Positions 1-11,814 of a stretch of DNA of 64,000 bases are shown here, piece by piece. Every line of letters starts with the position of its first letter. Within the stretch, counting starts at the first letter, position 1. Source of the DNA: Gerris lacustris (lineage: Eukaryota; Arthropoda; Insecta; Hemiptera; Gerridae); assembly GCA_951217055.1 (NCBI GenBank), contig OX578282.1, positions 24,136,106-24,200,105 of the forward strand. Reading direction: 5' to 3'. The notes under the pieces are model-generated. The model made no database searches, was not told the origin of the DNA, and saw only the letters and a program-made list of their open reading frames with translations. The position numbers were made by a program, and so were the translations under genes.

Positions 1-320
1 TCAAGTTGACGTTAGTTTTTCACTTGATAGGTTAGTTATTCAAATATTACTCCAAATCAAAGTGGTCCCCTATCAAGTAACAAACTAACATCAATTTGAA
101 TTTTGGTCAATTAAATAATTTTGTACTCAGGATCATGAAAATCTCATTGTCCACCAAGATGGGCGGGACATGACCACTCTCCATCGGTTTTTTTTTTTTT
201 TTTTTTCAAATGCCTATTGCTAAGCTATGTCCCTAAGGCGAACTTAGCCGACCACATACTCTAAAAAGGCGCCAAAAGATTAACTCAAACACAACATTCT
301 AGTCAGACACTTTTTTGCAC
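1..320 (+). repeat. Fold-back family A, truncated right arm
   Basis: This is one arm of a repeat whose complete copies lie at 53281-53855 and 34063-34505. Shared landmarks in order are a 'CAAGTTGA' block, 'CTCAGGATCATG' near 127, a T-run where other copies read TTTTTTCAAATGCC, 'GAACTTAGCCGACCACATA' near 240, and 'CACTTTTTTGCAC' near 309. The copy stops there and lacks the terminal CTATCTCCTGGACT. The left edge is cut by the window. No protein function is implied. Confidence 0.75.
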
Positions 321-364
321 ATAAGGGCTTCGTTTCAAAAATTATTGCTAGTGAGGGCTGAACA

Positions 365-515
365 AAAATTATTTTCTCGAAAACGGTTCCGACGATTTTG
401 ATTTAAAAAATCTAAAATGTTTAAATTTAAATACGAATCTAACGATATAAAAGGTTTTCCCGGGAAAAATGAAATTTCCGAGATATTGATGAAAATATCT
501 AGTTTTGTTGAAAAT
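365..515. repeat. Family E fragment (internal part)
   Basis: The segment 'TTTTCTCGAAAACGGTTCC' to 'TTTTCCCGGGAAAAAT' matches the middle of the complete family E copies at 14867-15530 and 59692-60317 in the same orientation. Only about 150 bp are present, with small changes, and the flanks do not match. Confidence 0.7.
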
Positions 516-1675
516 CGAAAATAATAAAAGTATACAACTACCTGTTGAACACATTTTAAATAATATATTATTATTTAGGCATCGCGGGGCTGTATCATTG
601 ACGCGAACTTAATATAATAAATATTTAATATTAAGCAAATTAATTAACTATTGAGTTTATAGTTTAAAAGGATGTTTGGAGTAGGCAGTAGTGCCGGGTG
701 GGACTCCCTCTTCACTTGGAAGGTTCTACAGGAGGGTTCCTATAAAAGTTGGTTCGTAGTATCCGTCTGTATAGATGACAATATATTCGTGTTTACTGGT
801 ATCTGAGACCGAGATTTGATTGTCTCGGGCCGATTTCCCATTGATTGGACTTAATTCTCTTCTTTAAACTTGTAGTGCATCTTTGAATTAATGGGAACTG
901 AATTAAGAGTTTAAAGTTAGGTATGGGAGTATGGGAGTCTAGAAAAGGAGCGATCAGAGTTCCTACTTAAAACAGTATTCGGAAGTCAAAACCCCTAGAA
1001 CGCCACTATCTATGAATTATTTAAAACATGTGAATGGATAGCCCCTTTGAGACAAAAGGTGAAGACCCATTCAGTATAGAGGAAATCAATCAGGTGTACC
1101 TTTTACGTTTAGGAATTTAACAATGAATTTCACTAAATTATAATATTGATTTGAAGTATTCATTGACCTCACATTGAATTAAACAAAGTGGTTGATAAAG
1201 GAACTTCATAAAAGGCTTCCATTGAGATAATTTTCCTTGAACAGTTTTTGAGTCAAAAGGATTTCCCTTAAAATGAGTTTACATAATGTAATGAGTTTCT
1301 AATAAAACGACTTTGGTAAAACAAAGAATATAAAGGAAATCTAAAAAAAAAAACCACGTTGGTCGGACATTGAAGGGTTAATTTATATTAATGCTTTTAA
1401 AATATAATTTAAGTATAATATGAATGGATAATATATTATATATGTAGGATTGAGCATTTCTTTATATATTCTATCATTACGCTTAACGTCTATTTATGTT
1501 AGAAAGGGCCGGGGATGTTAGCTGTCCGGGTAGAGTGTTTATGCTCACATAATGAGTATTATGTTACATAGTCAGTATTATGTGTTTATGCCGGGCCACG
1601 CACGGGGATAGTTGGGATAAATTGACTTTCATATGGAAAATTAAGGTAATAATAATTTTTTGCTTTTTAAGGCAC
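516..1675. other. 5'-flanking AT-rich sequence, no gene seen
   Basis: No open frame longer than about 80 codons and no recognisable domain. A 'TATAAAA' occurs near 741 and a GC-richer patch lies at 1505-1620, but nothing ties either to a transcript. No repeat shared with the rest of the window was recognised. Confidence 0.4.
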
Positions 1676-2890
1676 CACGGCAAAATAAAAATAAAAAATC
1701 GGGTACGGGGTACCTCGGAACTTTTCCTCACTTCAGAGGCCACTAAAGTAGCCTTTCCTGCTGCGAAGCAGCAGGAGGAAACAGCATTGACGTGGTCAGT
1801 ACTTGGATGGGTGACCGTTCTGAACTAACTGATTTATTATCATTCTTCAAAAAAAACCTTATTTTTAATACCTATATTAATTAATTATTATTAACCTTAT
1901 TATTTAATTATTTGAAGTTTGGCGGTATTTTGACAGATGTAAACAAACTTTGACGTCATCAAAATTATCGCACTAATAAATAATTATATTCGCTTATAAC
2001 TTTTAAACTAATTAATGGAATTTCATAGGTATTTTTACTTTTCCTCACTACTAATAGTAGGAAAAGTATTGGTTTCACCAAAAAAGAAAAAACGAGATTT
2101 CAACGGAATTATCCGTTTTAGGTGTTTTTAAGACCGCCTGAGTGGTTTTCAGCATGGCCTATGTGTGTGTGAATGTGTGTATGTGTGTTATCATCGTAGC
2201 GCCCAAGGTATTTGACCTAGAGAGTTGAAACTTGGCAGAAAAATCAGTCCTAACCTGTAGTTGTGCCGCCCGGAAAATCAACTTTTTCCGCCATCTTGAA
2301 CCCAGTTTGCTGAGTCTGAAGTGGCCTCTGAAGTGAGGAAAAGTTCCGAGGTACCCCATACCCGATTTTTTATATTTGTTCCTTAATTTTTTCCGGTTCC
2401 AACGATATGCTATATGTCAAAAACCTAGTAATACTTTCAGTATTATTAACCGTCAAAGTTTAAAAATTCAAAAATGTATAACTTCAAAATGGCGGCCAAA
2501 ATGAAAATGAAATTTATTGGGCTTGTCTGTCATACAGAGTGGTAAATTCGAGTCAAATTTCAACTCGATCAGGACCATTTTCGATTTATTACGATTTTTT
2601 TAAAATTTTTGCTGACTCAGCAAACTGGGTTCAAGATGGCGGAAAAAGTTGATTTTCCGGGCGGCTCAACTACAGGTTAGGACTGATTTTTCTGCCAAGT
2701 TTCAACTCTCTAGGTTAAATACCTTGGGCGCTACGATGATAACACACATACACACACACATACATACGTCATGCTGAAAACCACTCAGGAGGTCTTAAAA
2801 ACACCTAAAACGGATAATTCCGTTGAAATCTCGAAAAAAAATTTTTTGGTGAAACCAATACTTTTCCTACTATTAGTAGTGAGGAAAAGT
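1676..2890. mobile_element. Fold-back family C, full composite copy with 5S-derived module
   Basis: Two nested inverted repeats are visible. The outer 'TCGGGTACGGGGTACCTCGG' at 1698 is inverted at about 2345-2368. Arms of about 280 bp at 2036-2316 and 2612-2890 mirror each other, with ends reading 'CTTTTCCTCACTACTAATAG' and its complement. The arms contain 'CAAGATGGCGGAAAAAGTTG' and a CA/TG-rich stretch. Short open frames here are arm read-through. Other copies are at 40143-40720 and 43717-44990. No transposase is present, so this is a non-autonomous element. Confidence 0.8.
1777..1817 (+). other. 5S rRNA-derived segment (box C region) inside repeat C
   Basis: Positions 1794-1817 carry a 24-base segment equal to the conserved 3' internal-promoter (box C) portion of animal 5S rRNA: it begins GGTCAGTACTTGG and ends GGGTGACCG. 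The bases just before it (AAACAGCATTGACGT) resemble the 5S intermediate element. The rest of 5S is absent, so this is not a functional 5S gene. A perfect 8-bp hairpin with a GAA loop sits directly upstream (1757-1775). 5S-derived heads are known from SINE3-type SINEs; applying that here is inference. Confidence 0.75.
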
Positions 2891-4424
2891 AAAAATTGAA
2901 AAAAGAGGTGAGGTACAGATTCGGTTAAGACCTAGTGGCCCCGCACCGCTTCAAAACTCACCATGTGTGGGAGAACTCAGATAATCCGGTGTTGCTCGGC
3001 GAGCCCAGCTGGTTTTTTGACAAGTTTGAAAGCTGCGACGTCGCACCACGGAGCCACTCGTCCGATTTTAATACTTTAAAAAAATCCTTGGGCTCAAAAA
3101 TTACACTGGAAAATCAAGTCTCGTAATCACCTCGTTTTAAAGCCCTAAAAAAGTTGTAAAAATAAGAAAACAACTTTTTCACGTAGATTGCTTGTTTGTC
3201 CCTGACTCACTCGATCAATTTTTCATCGCACCCATATTTTTTAAGATAACGAAACAAAACTTATTGAATTTCTTCTGGCTACGAACAGCTCTGAACCTTA
3301 ACAGCCCCGGAAAGTTAACACGTCTCACTCGTGCTCTTGTTTAGCTTTCGACGTGGCGCAGCGTGAACATGACAGATCTGGCAGACCACCGTTCATGTCA
3401 GTGCCCTATAGGCACGGGGCTCGTCCCCGGACACGGCCCGTCCCCTGAGTACTATAAACGCTCCCATGTTAAATATATTTGACAATTATTCTTGTTCGGG
3501 TCCCGTATAGGGCCCGTCCCGTTCCCGGCACAGCCTAACATAAATAAACCTTTAAACATTGCATCAGATTTACTTGATTCTTTTAATGTATAGATACCTA
3601 TTTGATCCTGCTTTAAACGTATTCAAAAAATAAAACTATTTCAAATCTGGTTTTGAAGATATTACCATTAATGCGAGAGACTTCCTAGTTGCTCAACCTG
3701 CTCGTAGAGTAAAGGTATGGTTAATAGGTTCAATAGTGATATGGAAATTGAATAAATCTACAATAAAATTACAGTAGATAGTCAAACTTGTATTTTAAGT
3801 GTATATATAACTTATAAAGATAATAATATTATTAATTTATAAAAATATGTGCAGTGAAACAAACAATCAAATCAAATCAAAAGCAAACATAACACGTTGT
3901 ATAGGAGTAAAATTGCGACCAACTTAGTTTTTACTTTTTACTAACAAAATTAACTAAGTATCCGTCGTCCGTTGCACCTTACTCGATCGCCTTACGGCAA
4001 CTGAAGGTCCCGCGATGTGTTCCCCTCTCTCGTCCCCCTCTTGTGTCGTCTCATTGTAACATCAGTAGTTTTTGAGATATTTAACTTTAAATTGCCCAAC
4101 TTGCCCCTTGCTCAATTAGCCCCGCCATACCTTACCCAGATTCTGGGTTTTGTGCACCCACCCCGCGGTATAATTATATTTCACACTCAATATTGAAAAT
4201 ATAGTGAATATTGAGCTATTTTCTTAGATCTCTTATTAATATAATATTCTCTTATTTCTCTTCATTAATACTGTATCTTCCTTTAACAAGGGGGTTTAAC
4301 CCAAATTGAGGCCGAAGGCGGGTAACCCGAAGACATACACCTCAAAGGTGGGTTCTGTTGAGGAAAGCTGGGGGAGGGGGAGAGATATCGAGCTTCACTC
4401 ATCCATGTAATATAATCATCAGTG
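2891..4424. other. Flanking sequence with GC-rich patches, no gene seen
   Basis: Two patches are richer in G and C than their surroundings: 2915-3125, with a 63-codon open frame of no recognised family, and 3395-3540, with repeated 'CCCGTCCC' and 'CCCTATAGG/CCGTATAGG' words on both sides of an AT spacer. The second looks like the ends of a degraded inverted-repeat element. Otherwise AT-rich and featureless. Confidence 0.35.
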
Positions 4425-4535
4425 TGAAACAAGTCTTACCTCCCTGGGATTTGATCCATCACCAGACATATTGATAATTCCTTGGCTTCAGGCGAAAATT
4501 GGTGTGTCCTAACCACTCGATACGTCGTTATTTTC
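4425..4535 (-). repeat. tRNA-like SINE head (putative)
   Basis: Read on the minus strand, 'TATCGAGTGGTTAGGAC' resembles a tRNA A box and D arm, and 'GGATCAAATCC' resembles a B box, each with small departures. The spacing is longer than in a true tRNA and no cloverleaf is evident, so a tRNA-derived SINE head or pseudo-tRNA is more likely than a gene. Confidence 0.4.
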
Positions 4536-5307
4536 ATATTCATTTATTAACCTTAATATTAGTCCAGGGGTATTTAATGGACTACATTTTTTAAATGAAA
4601 TTTCCGAATTCAATTTTATATTTAATATAATAGGAAAAGGTACTACTACTAATAGGAAAAGGTTCGAAGCCATTATAGGATAACAATGAATTGGTTTTTT
4701 TAAGAGCTAGCCAAGGGTTGAAAAAGGTAAAGAGAAGGGGAAGTTTAATTCTTCCCTAAGGGCACATTTCTTTTGTCTACAACTTTCAATGCTTGACCCC
4801 TAGTTCTTCAATTTAGTTATTATTTTATTACGAAAACTCTTTAAAAAAAAATCAAATTACTTTATACCAAGTATGGTATTTAAAATTTAATAATACATTA
4901 GCACCCAAAATTATACTTCAAGTGAAAATTTAAATGAATACGTGAAAAAACATCCATACTATGTTTAACTAAAAGTGTAAAAGATAGTGATATACAATGA
5001 AAAACTGGTACGAGGAGAAATTAACTACAATATAATATTCATTTTTCATAATTTAATTACTAAAAATTTGTAAAAGCTATTTTTCGAAAATTAAATTAAG
5101 TTTAAGAAAGTTTTAATAATGTATAAAATAACGTTAAAATTGAAATGGAAAAAGTTATTAGCTACCATTTGCGCAAAGAATTTAAAACGAAACACAAAGT
5201 GACCACCAGAGTGAACATCAGAGTGTAAAATTATTAATTACATGCGTATTTTTGCCCCGTTAAAAATAAAGTTTTAAAATACTGGACTTATTTTCAACAA
5301 TTTTTTT
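4536..5307. other. AT-rich stretch, nothing recognised
   Basis: Low-complexity AT-rich DNA with a short direct duplication of 'ACTACTACTAATAGGAAAAGG'-like text near 4640-4665. No gene or recognisable repeat boundary. Confidence 0.4.
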
Positions 5308-5424
5308 TTCTGTACTCTTCACCTTAATTGTTTCCATGTACAAAATTTGGGGAAGATTGAAAGACGGGAAGTGGTTCAAAATTGGGGTAACGGAAACGTA
5401 CGATGAAACTTAGCAAAGTAATAT
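5308..5424 (+). repeat. Family J monomer
   Basis: A block of about 115 bp with landmarks 'CCTTAATTGTTTCCATGT', 'TTTGGGGAAGATTGAAAGAC', 'GGGGTAACGGAAACGT' and 'GATGAAACTTA'. The same block occurs as a tandem dimer at 14573-14836. Function unknown. Confidence 0.7.
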
Positions 5425-5479
5425 AAGACCAGTAAAAATATTGGTAGAAGCAACAGAGGAGACAAAAGTCTCGTCTCAG

Positions 5480-5825
5480 AAAGTGTCCACACTGTAGACA
5501 CGTTGCGCAACGTGTCTACCGTTGCACCGTGTCTACCATTTCGAATGGAAAATCATAGACATGCGATTTTTGGTCTAGCAACGAGACCGTCAACGCCGAT
5601 TGTCTAGCCCATGTCTATAGACAAATCGCTAGACACCGTCTCTGAGACCAAAATCGCGCAACATGTCTACTAGTGTGGACTAGGCTTTAGTTATAGGATG
5701 ACCAGACATTATGTCTAAAGCCTAGTCCACACCAGTAGACATTTTTGCGCAACGTGTCTATAGACGTCTGCTGAGACCGTCTATTGTCTAGGTCTAGCGT
5801 CCACACCAAAATTTGTTTTTTAGAC
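5480..5825. mobile_element. Two head-to-head inverted MITE-like units
   Basis: 'CTAGTGTGGACTAGGCTTTA' at about 5673-5692 is followed after roughly 20 bp by its complement 'TAAAGCCTAGTCCACAC' at 5717. Both sides carry 'GCGCAACGTGTCTA'-type words, so the structure is a near palindrome centred near 5702. The left unit opens at about 5482 with GTGTCCACAC. Repeated GTCTA/TAGAC words fill both units. No coding capacity. Confidence 0.65.
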
Positions 5826-7748
5826 AAGGCATGACCTTAGGCAAACTGCCGCCTGGTAATCTTCTATTAGTTTCAACACATTTTCGGTTGGCCACATGTT
5901 TTTTACAAAAGATCGTCCAAACAACCTATCTCGAATCTCGAGCGAGGCCGTGGGCAAATTAACATTTTCGTTTGTAATTGAAAGGAGGAAAATCTAGAGA
6001 ATGAGAATAGGAAATAAAATTAAAGATTCACAGAAAAATGATTAAATCCCTAGAGACGGTAGGCCACTTAACGTCTAGAAGGCTTCATAGAAAACATCGA
6101 AGTGATAATCGGAATTTTATGTTAACTCTTTCCAAAATTCTTTTTGCCTTTAAAAATTAAAATTATCACCTGGAACTAAAAATACATATAAAATGCGGTA
6201 TAGGTAAATAAATTTGAATTTTATTTTAATAAAAAATAAGTCAAACTAATAATAATTTATTAAGCATCACCATCATAATGATAAATAGATTAATAACTGT
6301 TACAGGACCAGGCTAGTAGATTTCTTTTATAAATCTGGCCAGAATAATTATTCAATTTAATAGAATATCAATTATGATCGTCGTATAACTTTAGCGCAAT
6401 AAAAAATGTTCGTAGAAGCAGGAGAGAGACTCACTCAAGCTGTTACCCTGCTTAGTCTCAATTTCATACTTTCAGCGGAATTTAAGTAACTAGGAATTTT
6501 GCAGGAGGGAAAGACAACATAGCGTGTTACTATGAGCGTACTAATCCTTTATTATAAGATCGGGCGCACATAGAGACGCAGGCGACGAAGGGCAGGGCAG
6601 CACAGTTTTTCAAAAAAACAGAAATAATATATGAGTCCGCGCAGATTTAGACGGCAGATCTACTAGCGACATGGGCGCCCGAGCTAATACTTTTAAAGGA
6701 AAACATTGTGATGACAAACAATTTAGTGAAGGGAGACAAGTTTTTCTTGATATTTTATATTATACACTATACACAGATCGTCTAGCTAGACAATCAACAG
6801 GTCTCATAGTGGTGGTACTACAACAACGATTCTTCTTCTACAAAGGTACGAGTATAGGTGATCACTAAATGGTCGCATTATTTACCCAACAAAAGTATTA
6901 TTTGAGCAATAAATAAAGGCACTCATTCATGATGAAACAATTTGAACTACAAAGGCCGCTATGCAAATATGAATTGAGAATGGATGATTGTTATACTGAA
7001 TAATTTTTACAATAAGTTCGGTTGTATAAAAGGTTGAAAAGTGTATGGCAGTGCTTGACATTGACAAGACACGCTTCAACAAGGTTTCCGAGTCTTGTTC
7101 CTTTTGTTAAAATGTCATCGATCAATACCAAAGAAGTATGGAAATGCAATCGTTGTTCACTTAAAACCGGAAAAATATTGGATGTAAGAATTGAAAGTTA
7201 TAATAAATAATGGGAGACAATAAAATGTATTCAGAAACCTTTCAATTTAATATTAATTTATAAAGATATTTTCCTTTCTATGATTTAAAAAATTTAAAAA
7301 AAAAAAAAAAACAGCTTCTAATTTAATCTTAAAATATCATTTTATCACAAATAAAATGTTTTTAAATCGTAATACTGGGCATGACCATAGTGAATACATA
7401 TGCAGCATTTTGATGAGAGCTATGCAAATCCATTTTTTAAAAGTTTTCTTTAAGAAAAAAAAGGATGCCAAAGAAACCCTTTCATGACACTTACATTATT
7501 AGTTATTGTTACTCTAACAAGAATAATATTCCAACTCATGTAGCAGCAACTTTAGTTAAGAATCGGACTAAATAAATTTTCAAAGTAGCTACAGCAAACT
7601 AGGAAGGCTATCACTGAAGCAGACGTAATGCAAATAAATATTAAATACTAAGAAAACACTGACTTATTGATAGAAGGGTTTACAGGGAAAAATTAAAATA
7701 TTATTCAATTTTTAAGTTTTTGGTAGTTTTCATACTACGGAAAGTTAA
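5826..7748. other. Flanking sequence, no supported gene
   Basis: Two short open frames (6671-6868 and 7022-7210, both plus strand) have no recognisable domain and no splice context I can defend. The second contains a lone 'CNRCS' pair of cysteines. A GC-richer patch lies at 6545-6665. The remainder is AT-rich. Confidence 0.35.
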
Positions 7749-7970
7749 ATTTTAATTTAAATCAAATTATAATTATTAATTAACTACGGGAAACAGACAG
7801 TGAAAAATACACTCCAGCGCCGGGATTTGAACCACGGGCCTCTATATTTCCAGTATAGTACTATACTGGAAATATAGAGGCCCGTGGTTCAAATCCCGGC
7901 GCTGGAGTGTATTTTTCACTGTCTGTTTCCCGTAGTTAATAATAATTATAATTTGATTTAAATTAAAATA
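7749..7970. repeat. ~110-bp-arm near-perfect palindrome with tRNA-like half
   Basis: The sequence reads the same on both strands around a centre between 7859 and 7860, with no spacer. From the centre outward about 75 bases match perfectly, then a 1-2 base indel in a TTAAT run, then about 30 more AT-rich matches. Each arm contains 'GGTTCAAATCCCGGCGC', which resembles a tRNA T arm and acceptor end, plus an anticodon-stem-like CTATA..TATAG with loop CTGGAAA. It could be a fold-back SINE or an inverted-duplication assembly artefact. Confidence 0.85.
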
Positions 7971-8951
7971 TTATTTAAAATAAAATATTTCGACCCCTCT
8001 TAAGGTTTTCTTCAAGCTGACTAGAAGATTACTGATCCATCCTGTTATTTCTGAAAACTCTTTTAATCTAACCTAGATGGTTATTGTCAATTATTTGGGT
8101 TAATTTTTTCTAGAATCCCATAATTATTCGGTCAATATTTGTTAATAAAGCTTCAATTTTTTTTTTTTTTTTTAAGGGGGGAAAGAGAATTATATACTAT
8201 AATCAAGATAACTTAACCAAATCCAAAATAAAAAATTATGATGAGTGGAATAGATGGTAGTAGGAAAAAAATGTTTGTCTTATCGTATATAGTATAGATA
8301 AAGCAAGAACCTTTTCCCCTCCTAAAATTCCAATTTTATATTTAATGCTCACACTTACGCAAACGTTGAGCGCGACCGCTTTGAATAACGCTGTCCAACG
8401 AAGCCTGAGGATTGGTTAAAGGAACATGAATACCAATTTTTAACTAAATTGGTCTACTTCATCGGTCATGTTCACACGCGTGAACGTTACTCACAGGCAG
8501 GTTGCATATTTTTTTGACTCTGACTGAGAAACTCGCAACAATTGCGTTAATTACAAAACTACAAGGACCCAACTTTTCAATTTTATTTTACTACAAAGAA
8601 TTACATTTATCCTAACACAAATCCAGAGACTGATCGAGGTCAGAAACGGACGCCTCAATCGTATAAATTCTTTAAGTGGAAAATTGGAATAGCATGGAGA
8701 CAAAACCCCTAATAGGATGAAGATTTTAAACATTCCGAAGAGCGTAATGCAGCCAATTAATAATAATTATTAGCTAAAGGAGTAATCTTTACAATAAGAT
8801 AAATTATTTCCGTTATTAATGATAGAAAATATTAAATTTTATATTACAGGATTAGTATTGCATTAAAAAAAAATATAAAAATGAATGTACCTCAACTGAT
8901 CAACTAAAGTAATACAATTAACTAATATTAGATGTTCTGTTATTTGTCCAG
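7971..8951. other. Sequence upstream of the first coding exon
   Basis: AT-rich with a T-run at about 8157-8174. A pyrimidine-rich stretch ending in CAG at 8949-8951 sits just upstream of the first coding exon and could be the acceptor of a 5'-UTR intron, in which case the promoter is further left. No TATA box or initiator can be tied to a transcript. Confidence 0.35.
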
Positions 8952-8972
8952 GTTACCAATGTTGTCCTCAAG

Positions 8973-9062
8973 ATGGATAAACCTGTTCCCGCCTGCTCTT
9001 TCTTTCTTTTGCTACTTATCTTTTCACTGTCACCACCAGTTCTTCTCGCCCATTACTCAAGG
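8973..9062 (+). CDS. GPR158-like receptor, exon 1 (start codon and signal peptide)
   Basis: Thirty codons from ATG at 8973 to the donor GTAAGC at 9063. The start context (A at -3, G at +4) is strong. The residues read MDKPVPAC, then a hydrophobic core FFLLLLIFSLSPPVLLA and a likely cleavage before HYSR. This is a textbook signal peptide, placing the product at the cell surface or secreted. The exon ends in phase 0, matching the phase-0 start of exon 2, which supports this frame. A second ATG at 8959 lies out of frame with weaker context. Untracked short exons could lie in the 28-kb intron. Assignment to the gene rests on strand, phase and biology, not on family homology of the signal peptide itself. 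Confidence 0.68.
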
Positions 9063-9429
9063 GTAAGCATACAGATCCATTACATAGTAACTCTTAACAA
9101 ATAAAAATAGTACAATTACCTCATTATATCATATTGAAGAAAGCCTGAATTTATGGAGTTAATCATCAAAATAGTTTCACTGTCCACTTTTTAATCTAAA
9201 AACTAGGTGTGCAATGTTGTCTGCTTGCAATATTGAGCTGAGCGTGCATTTTACCTTAAACAATAAACATTTTTATTTATAAACAGCCGAAATCGGATCA
9301 AAAATAGTAATATTTCAAATTTTTAATTAAAAAGCATTTTTTCTGTTTTTCTATCCCCCCCCCCCCCTCCTCTCTTAAATACAAATATGACAAAAGTGAA
9401 CATAACAACAATAACTGTCCTCTTAAAGA
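9063..9429. other. Start of intron 1
   Basis: Intron 1 runs 9063-37113 (about 28.05 kb) with GT-AG ends. This first part is unique-looking AT-rich DNA with a 13-base C-run at 9355-9367. Confidence 0.5.
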
Positions 9430-9640
9430 GCTTTCCACCGACATGCATCATGAAGGGCATATATGTACCTATGTACCAATTTGGACCATTTCAGATTTAT
9501 ACCTTCCTGTAGTTGGTCGCTATGACCGTGCCGAATTTTGTGCGGATCGGTTCAGCCGTTCAGGAGGAGTATGTGTCCAACCAAATGCAAAGTGTAGTAT
9601 AAGAGCTTCGCTTCGCTCAGCTCAATTAATATAATTTAAA
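9430..9640. repeat. Interspersed repeat H (insect-type 'GGTTCAGCCGTT' repeat)
   Basis: The words 'GTGCCGAATTTTGTGCGG', 'ATCGGTTCAGCCGTTCAGGA' and 'GAGCTTCGCTTCGCTCAGCT' are of a type that recurs in many insect non-autonomous elements. A likely relative of its end ('CTAGCCTTCACCCAGCTCA') lies inverted at 33480-33500. The open frame across it is not a gene. Recognition is from memory of the motif style, not from a database comparison. Confidence 0.5.
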
Positions 9641-11311
9641 TAGTTAATAAATATAATAACAACTACGCAATGTATAATATGTATAAAAGTTTTGTTCTAA
9701 ATTCTAAATAAAAATATTTAGGGTGAAGGGTGAAGAGATTTTAAAATCCTGTGAAACGTTCACGGCAAACAAAAGAGCCAACCATTAGTTTACTATAATA
9801 AATATTTAACAACAGTTTTGTGGATTTTAATCAAATAGATACGCTGCACGAGGATACAAAGTTGTATATGGCACTGCATAACATTTTATTTTTAAAAAAA
9901 ATCTTAATATAAGCCATAAGAAAAATATAAATTAAATAATAGATAATTACAAGATAAAAAGAACTTTTTATATACTACGTTTTTAAAAATTCTGTTGAAT
10001 CGAATGTGATATTGATAATATAATTGTTATTGTTATATAATATATTATGTTAGTGAAAAAAAAATAGTTCCGAATTTATTTACTTCACATAAATGACAAC
10101 CATCTAGAGAGCTGATCTTAAACCTATAAAAGGACAAATCTTTGTACAACGGAGCTCCCCAACACCAAATCTAAACCGTGCCTTCGAGGTTATTGCTCTC
10201 ACCTGATACTTAAAAAACCTAGTCCTAAAACCAATAAATCTATAAAAGTCAGACATTTTTCACACTGATGATAATATCGCATCGAATGTTGTTTTTATTG
10301 GGATAAAAGAATTGAAAAGGAAACAACAATCGCTAATGTTGTTTTCATCAGGATAGGATAAAGCTATTACAGAATAAAACTTAAAAATACCAACTATTAT
10401 TAATAAACAATAAAGCATTATCTCTAGTCTAGTTTACCTAGTCATGACTCATGACGTCTAAACGAAAATATGCTCTTAAAATTCTAAAACAAAAATGTAT
10501 TAATTAAGTCTTATATGATTATGTGGCTGACATATTATTAATAATAATATATCTAATTAACATATCTATTATAAAATCTCTAGAAAATTAGATACGATTT
10601 TCATGGATATTCTTGAATCTTTTCTGTTAAGAAAAAAAAAATAGAACAGATGCAGATGTTCTCCTAAAACAATTATTTAACTTTCTTAAAGTCCAATACA
10701 TTGTATAATATTCCTTTCTTATCTATTCTACTACTTGTCCAAGACGATTTGAATTCTTCATTTTTACATATTATTATTTACGAGATTTGTAGATAACAAC
10801 GAGGTGGCAGAAGTAAGAAAAGAGCAACAAAATTCATTACATGAGATTCACCTTTGTTAAAGCTAGACATATTGTTTTTCTCCAGACAAAAGACCTCACT
10901 CTGCTGGGAAATATTAGAAATGGGGTTTCTTTGTCGATGTTTTATTTACACGAAGAATCATCACACTGATTAGGACTTACAAGAAAATCTTTCCTTTGAA
11001 TCTTTTGTATTCTTTCTTCCTTTCTGTGCCGGATCGACAGCTTAGAATATTCTTGCTTGCACATAATAATTAAGTCGTTACAGTTATCGGTTCTTCTTTT
11101 ACTTAGTCTGGATGTAGATATGTTAGTATGAAGAACTTTTCACCAGAGCCCAATGATTACACAAAAAACAACAATGCCGATATCTTTAGAAACAAGTCAA
11201 TATCAAATTGATAGTTCTACAAATTAATGAGAGTTGATTTAATTTTATGATTTTTTATTGTGTGCATCTAGTTATATTTACTAGGAGTGAAGGATCACTA
11301 AACGGTGAACG
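9641..11311. other. Intron 1, AT-rich, nothing recognised
   Basis: No open frame above 60 codons and no repeat shared with the rest of the window. A short imperfect duplication around 'AATGTTGTTTT(T/C)AT' occurs near 10285 and 10335. Confidence 0.4.
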
Positions 11312-11614
11312 GTTAGTTATTTAAATACATATTACTCCAAATCAAAGAGGTCACCTATAAGTGACATACTATCATCAACTTGATTTTTGGTCTCCTAACT
11401 AATTTTGTACTCAGGATCATGGCAATCACATGTCTACCAAATGAGCAGTACATGGCTGCTCTCCACCGGTTTGAATTTTTCAAATGCCTATTGCCAAGCT
11501 ATGTCCCACAGACGAACTTAGCCGACCACATATTCTTAAAAGGCACTAAACGATTAACTTATACACAAAATTGTAGCTTGATGTTAGTCTTTTTTGCACG
11601 CTATCTCCTGGACT
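11312..11614 (+). mobile_element. Fold-back family A, single right arm
   Basis: About 300 bp matching the right half of the complete copy at 53281-53855, ending in 'CTATCTCCTGGACT'. The left arm is missing. A frame from about 11380 reads 'MAALHRF.FFKCLLPSY' and then 'QTNLADHIFLKGTKRL'. It recurs in other copies and is arm sequence, with no known protein family recognised. Confidence 0.8.
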
Positions 11615-11814
11615 ATAAGACCAATTTCATCAGCACTTAATATGTGCTCACCCCACTCTAGCAGCATTCCATGTGGTAACATATTAACTAAGTCCTCTAG
11701 CAACTGTGTATTACAATTACACTCCGCTTGTTAATTTCACTCAGAGACGAGCGAAGGACTATATAATAATATAAAATATTAAAAAAAAAAAAGGAATTGA
11801 CAATAACGTCAACC

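Noticed and set aside
1794..1817. Functional 5S rRNA gene
   Set aside because: Only about the 3' third of the internal promoter is present, within a repeat.
8959..9064. Alternative ATG at 8959
   Set aside because: Weak start context, frame does not fit the phase-0 start of exon 2 and meets TAA at the donor; the 8973 ATG gives a proper signal peptide and matching phase.
9443..9634. 63-codon frame
   Set aside because: Overlaps the insect-type repeat with GGTTCAGCCGTT; not a gene.
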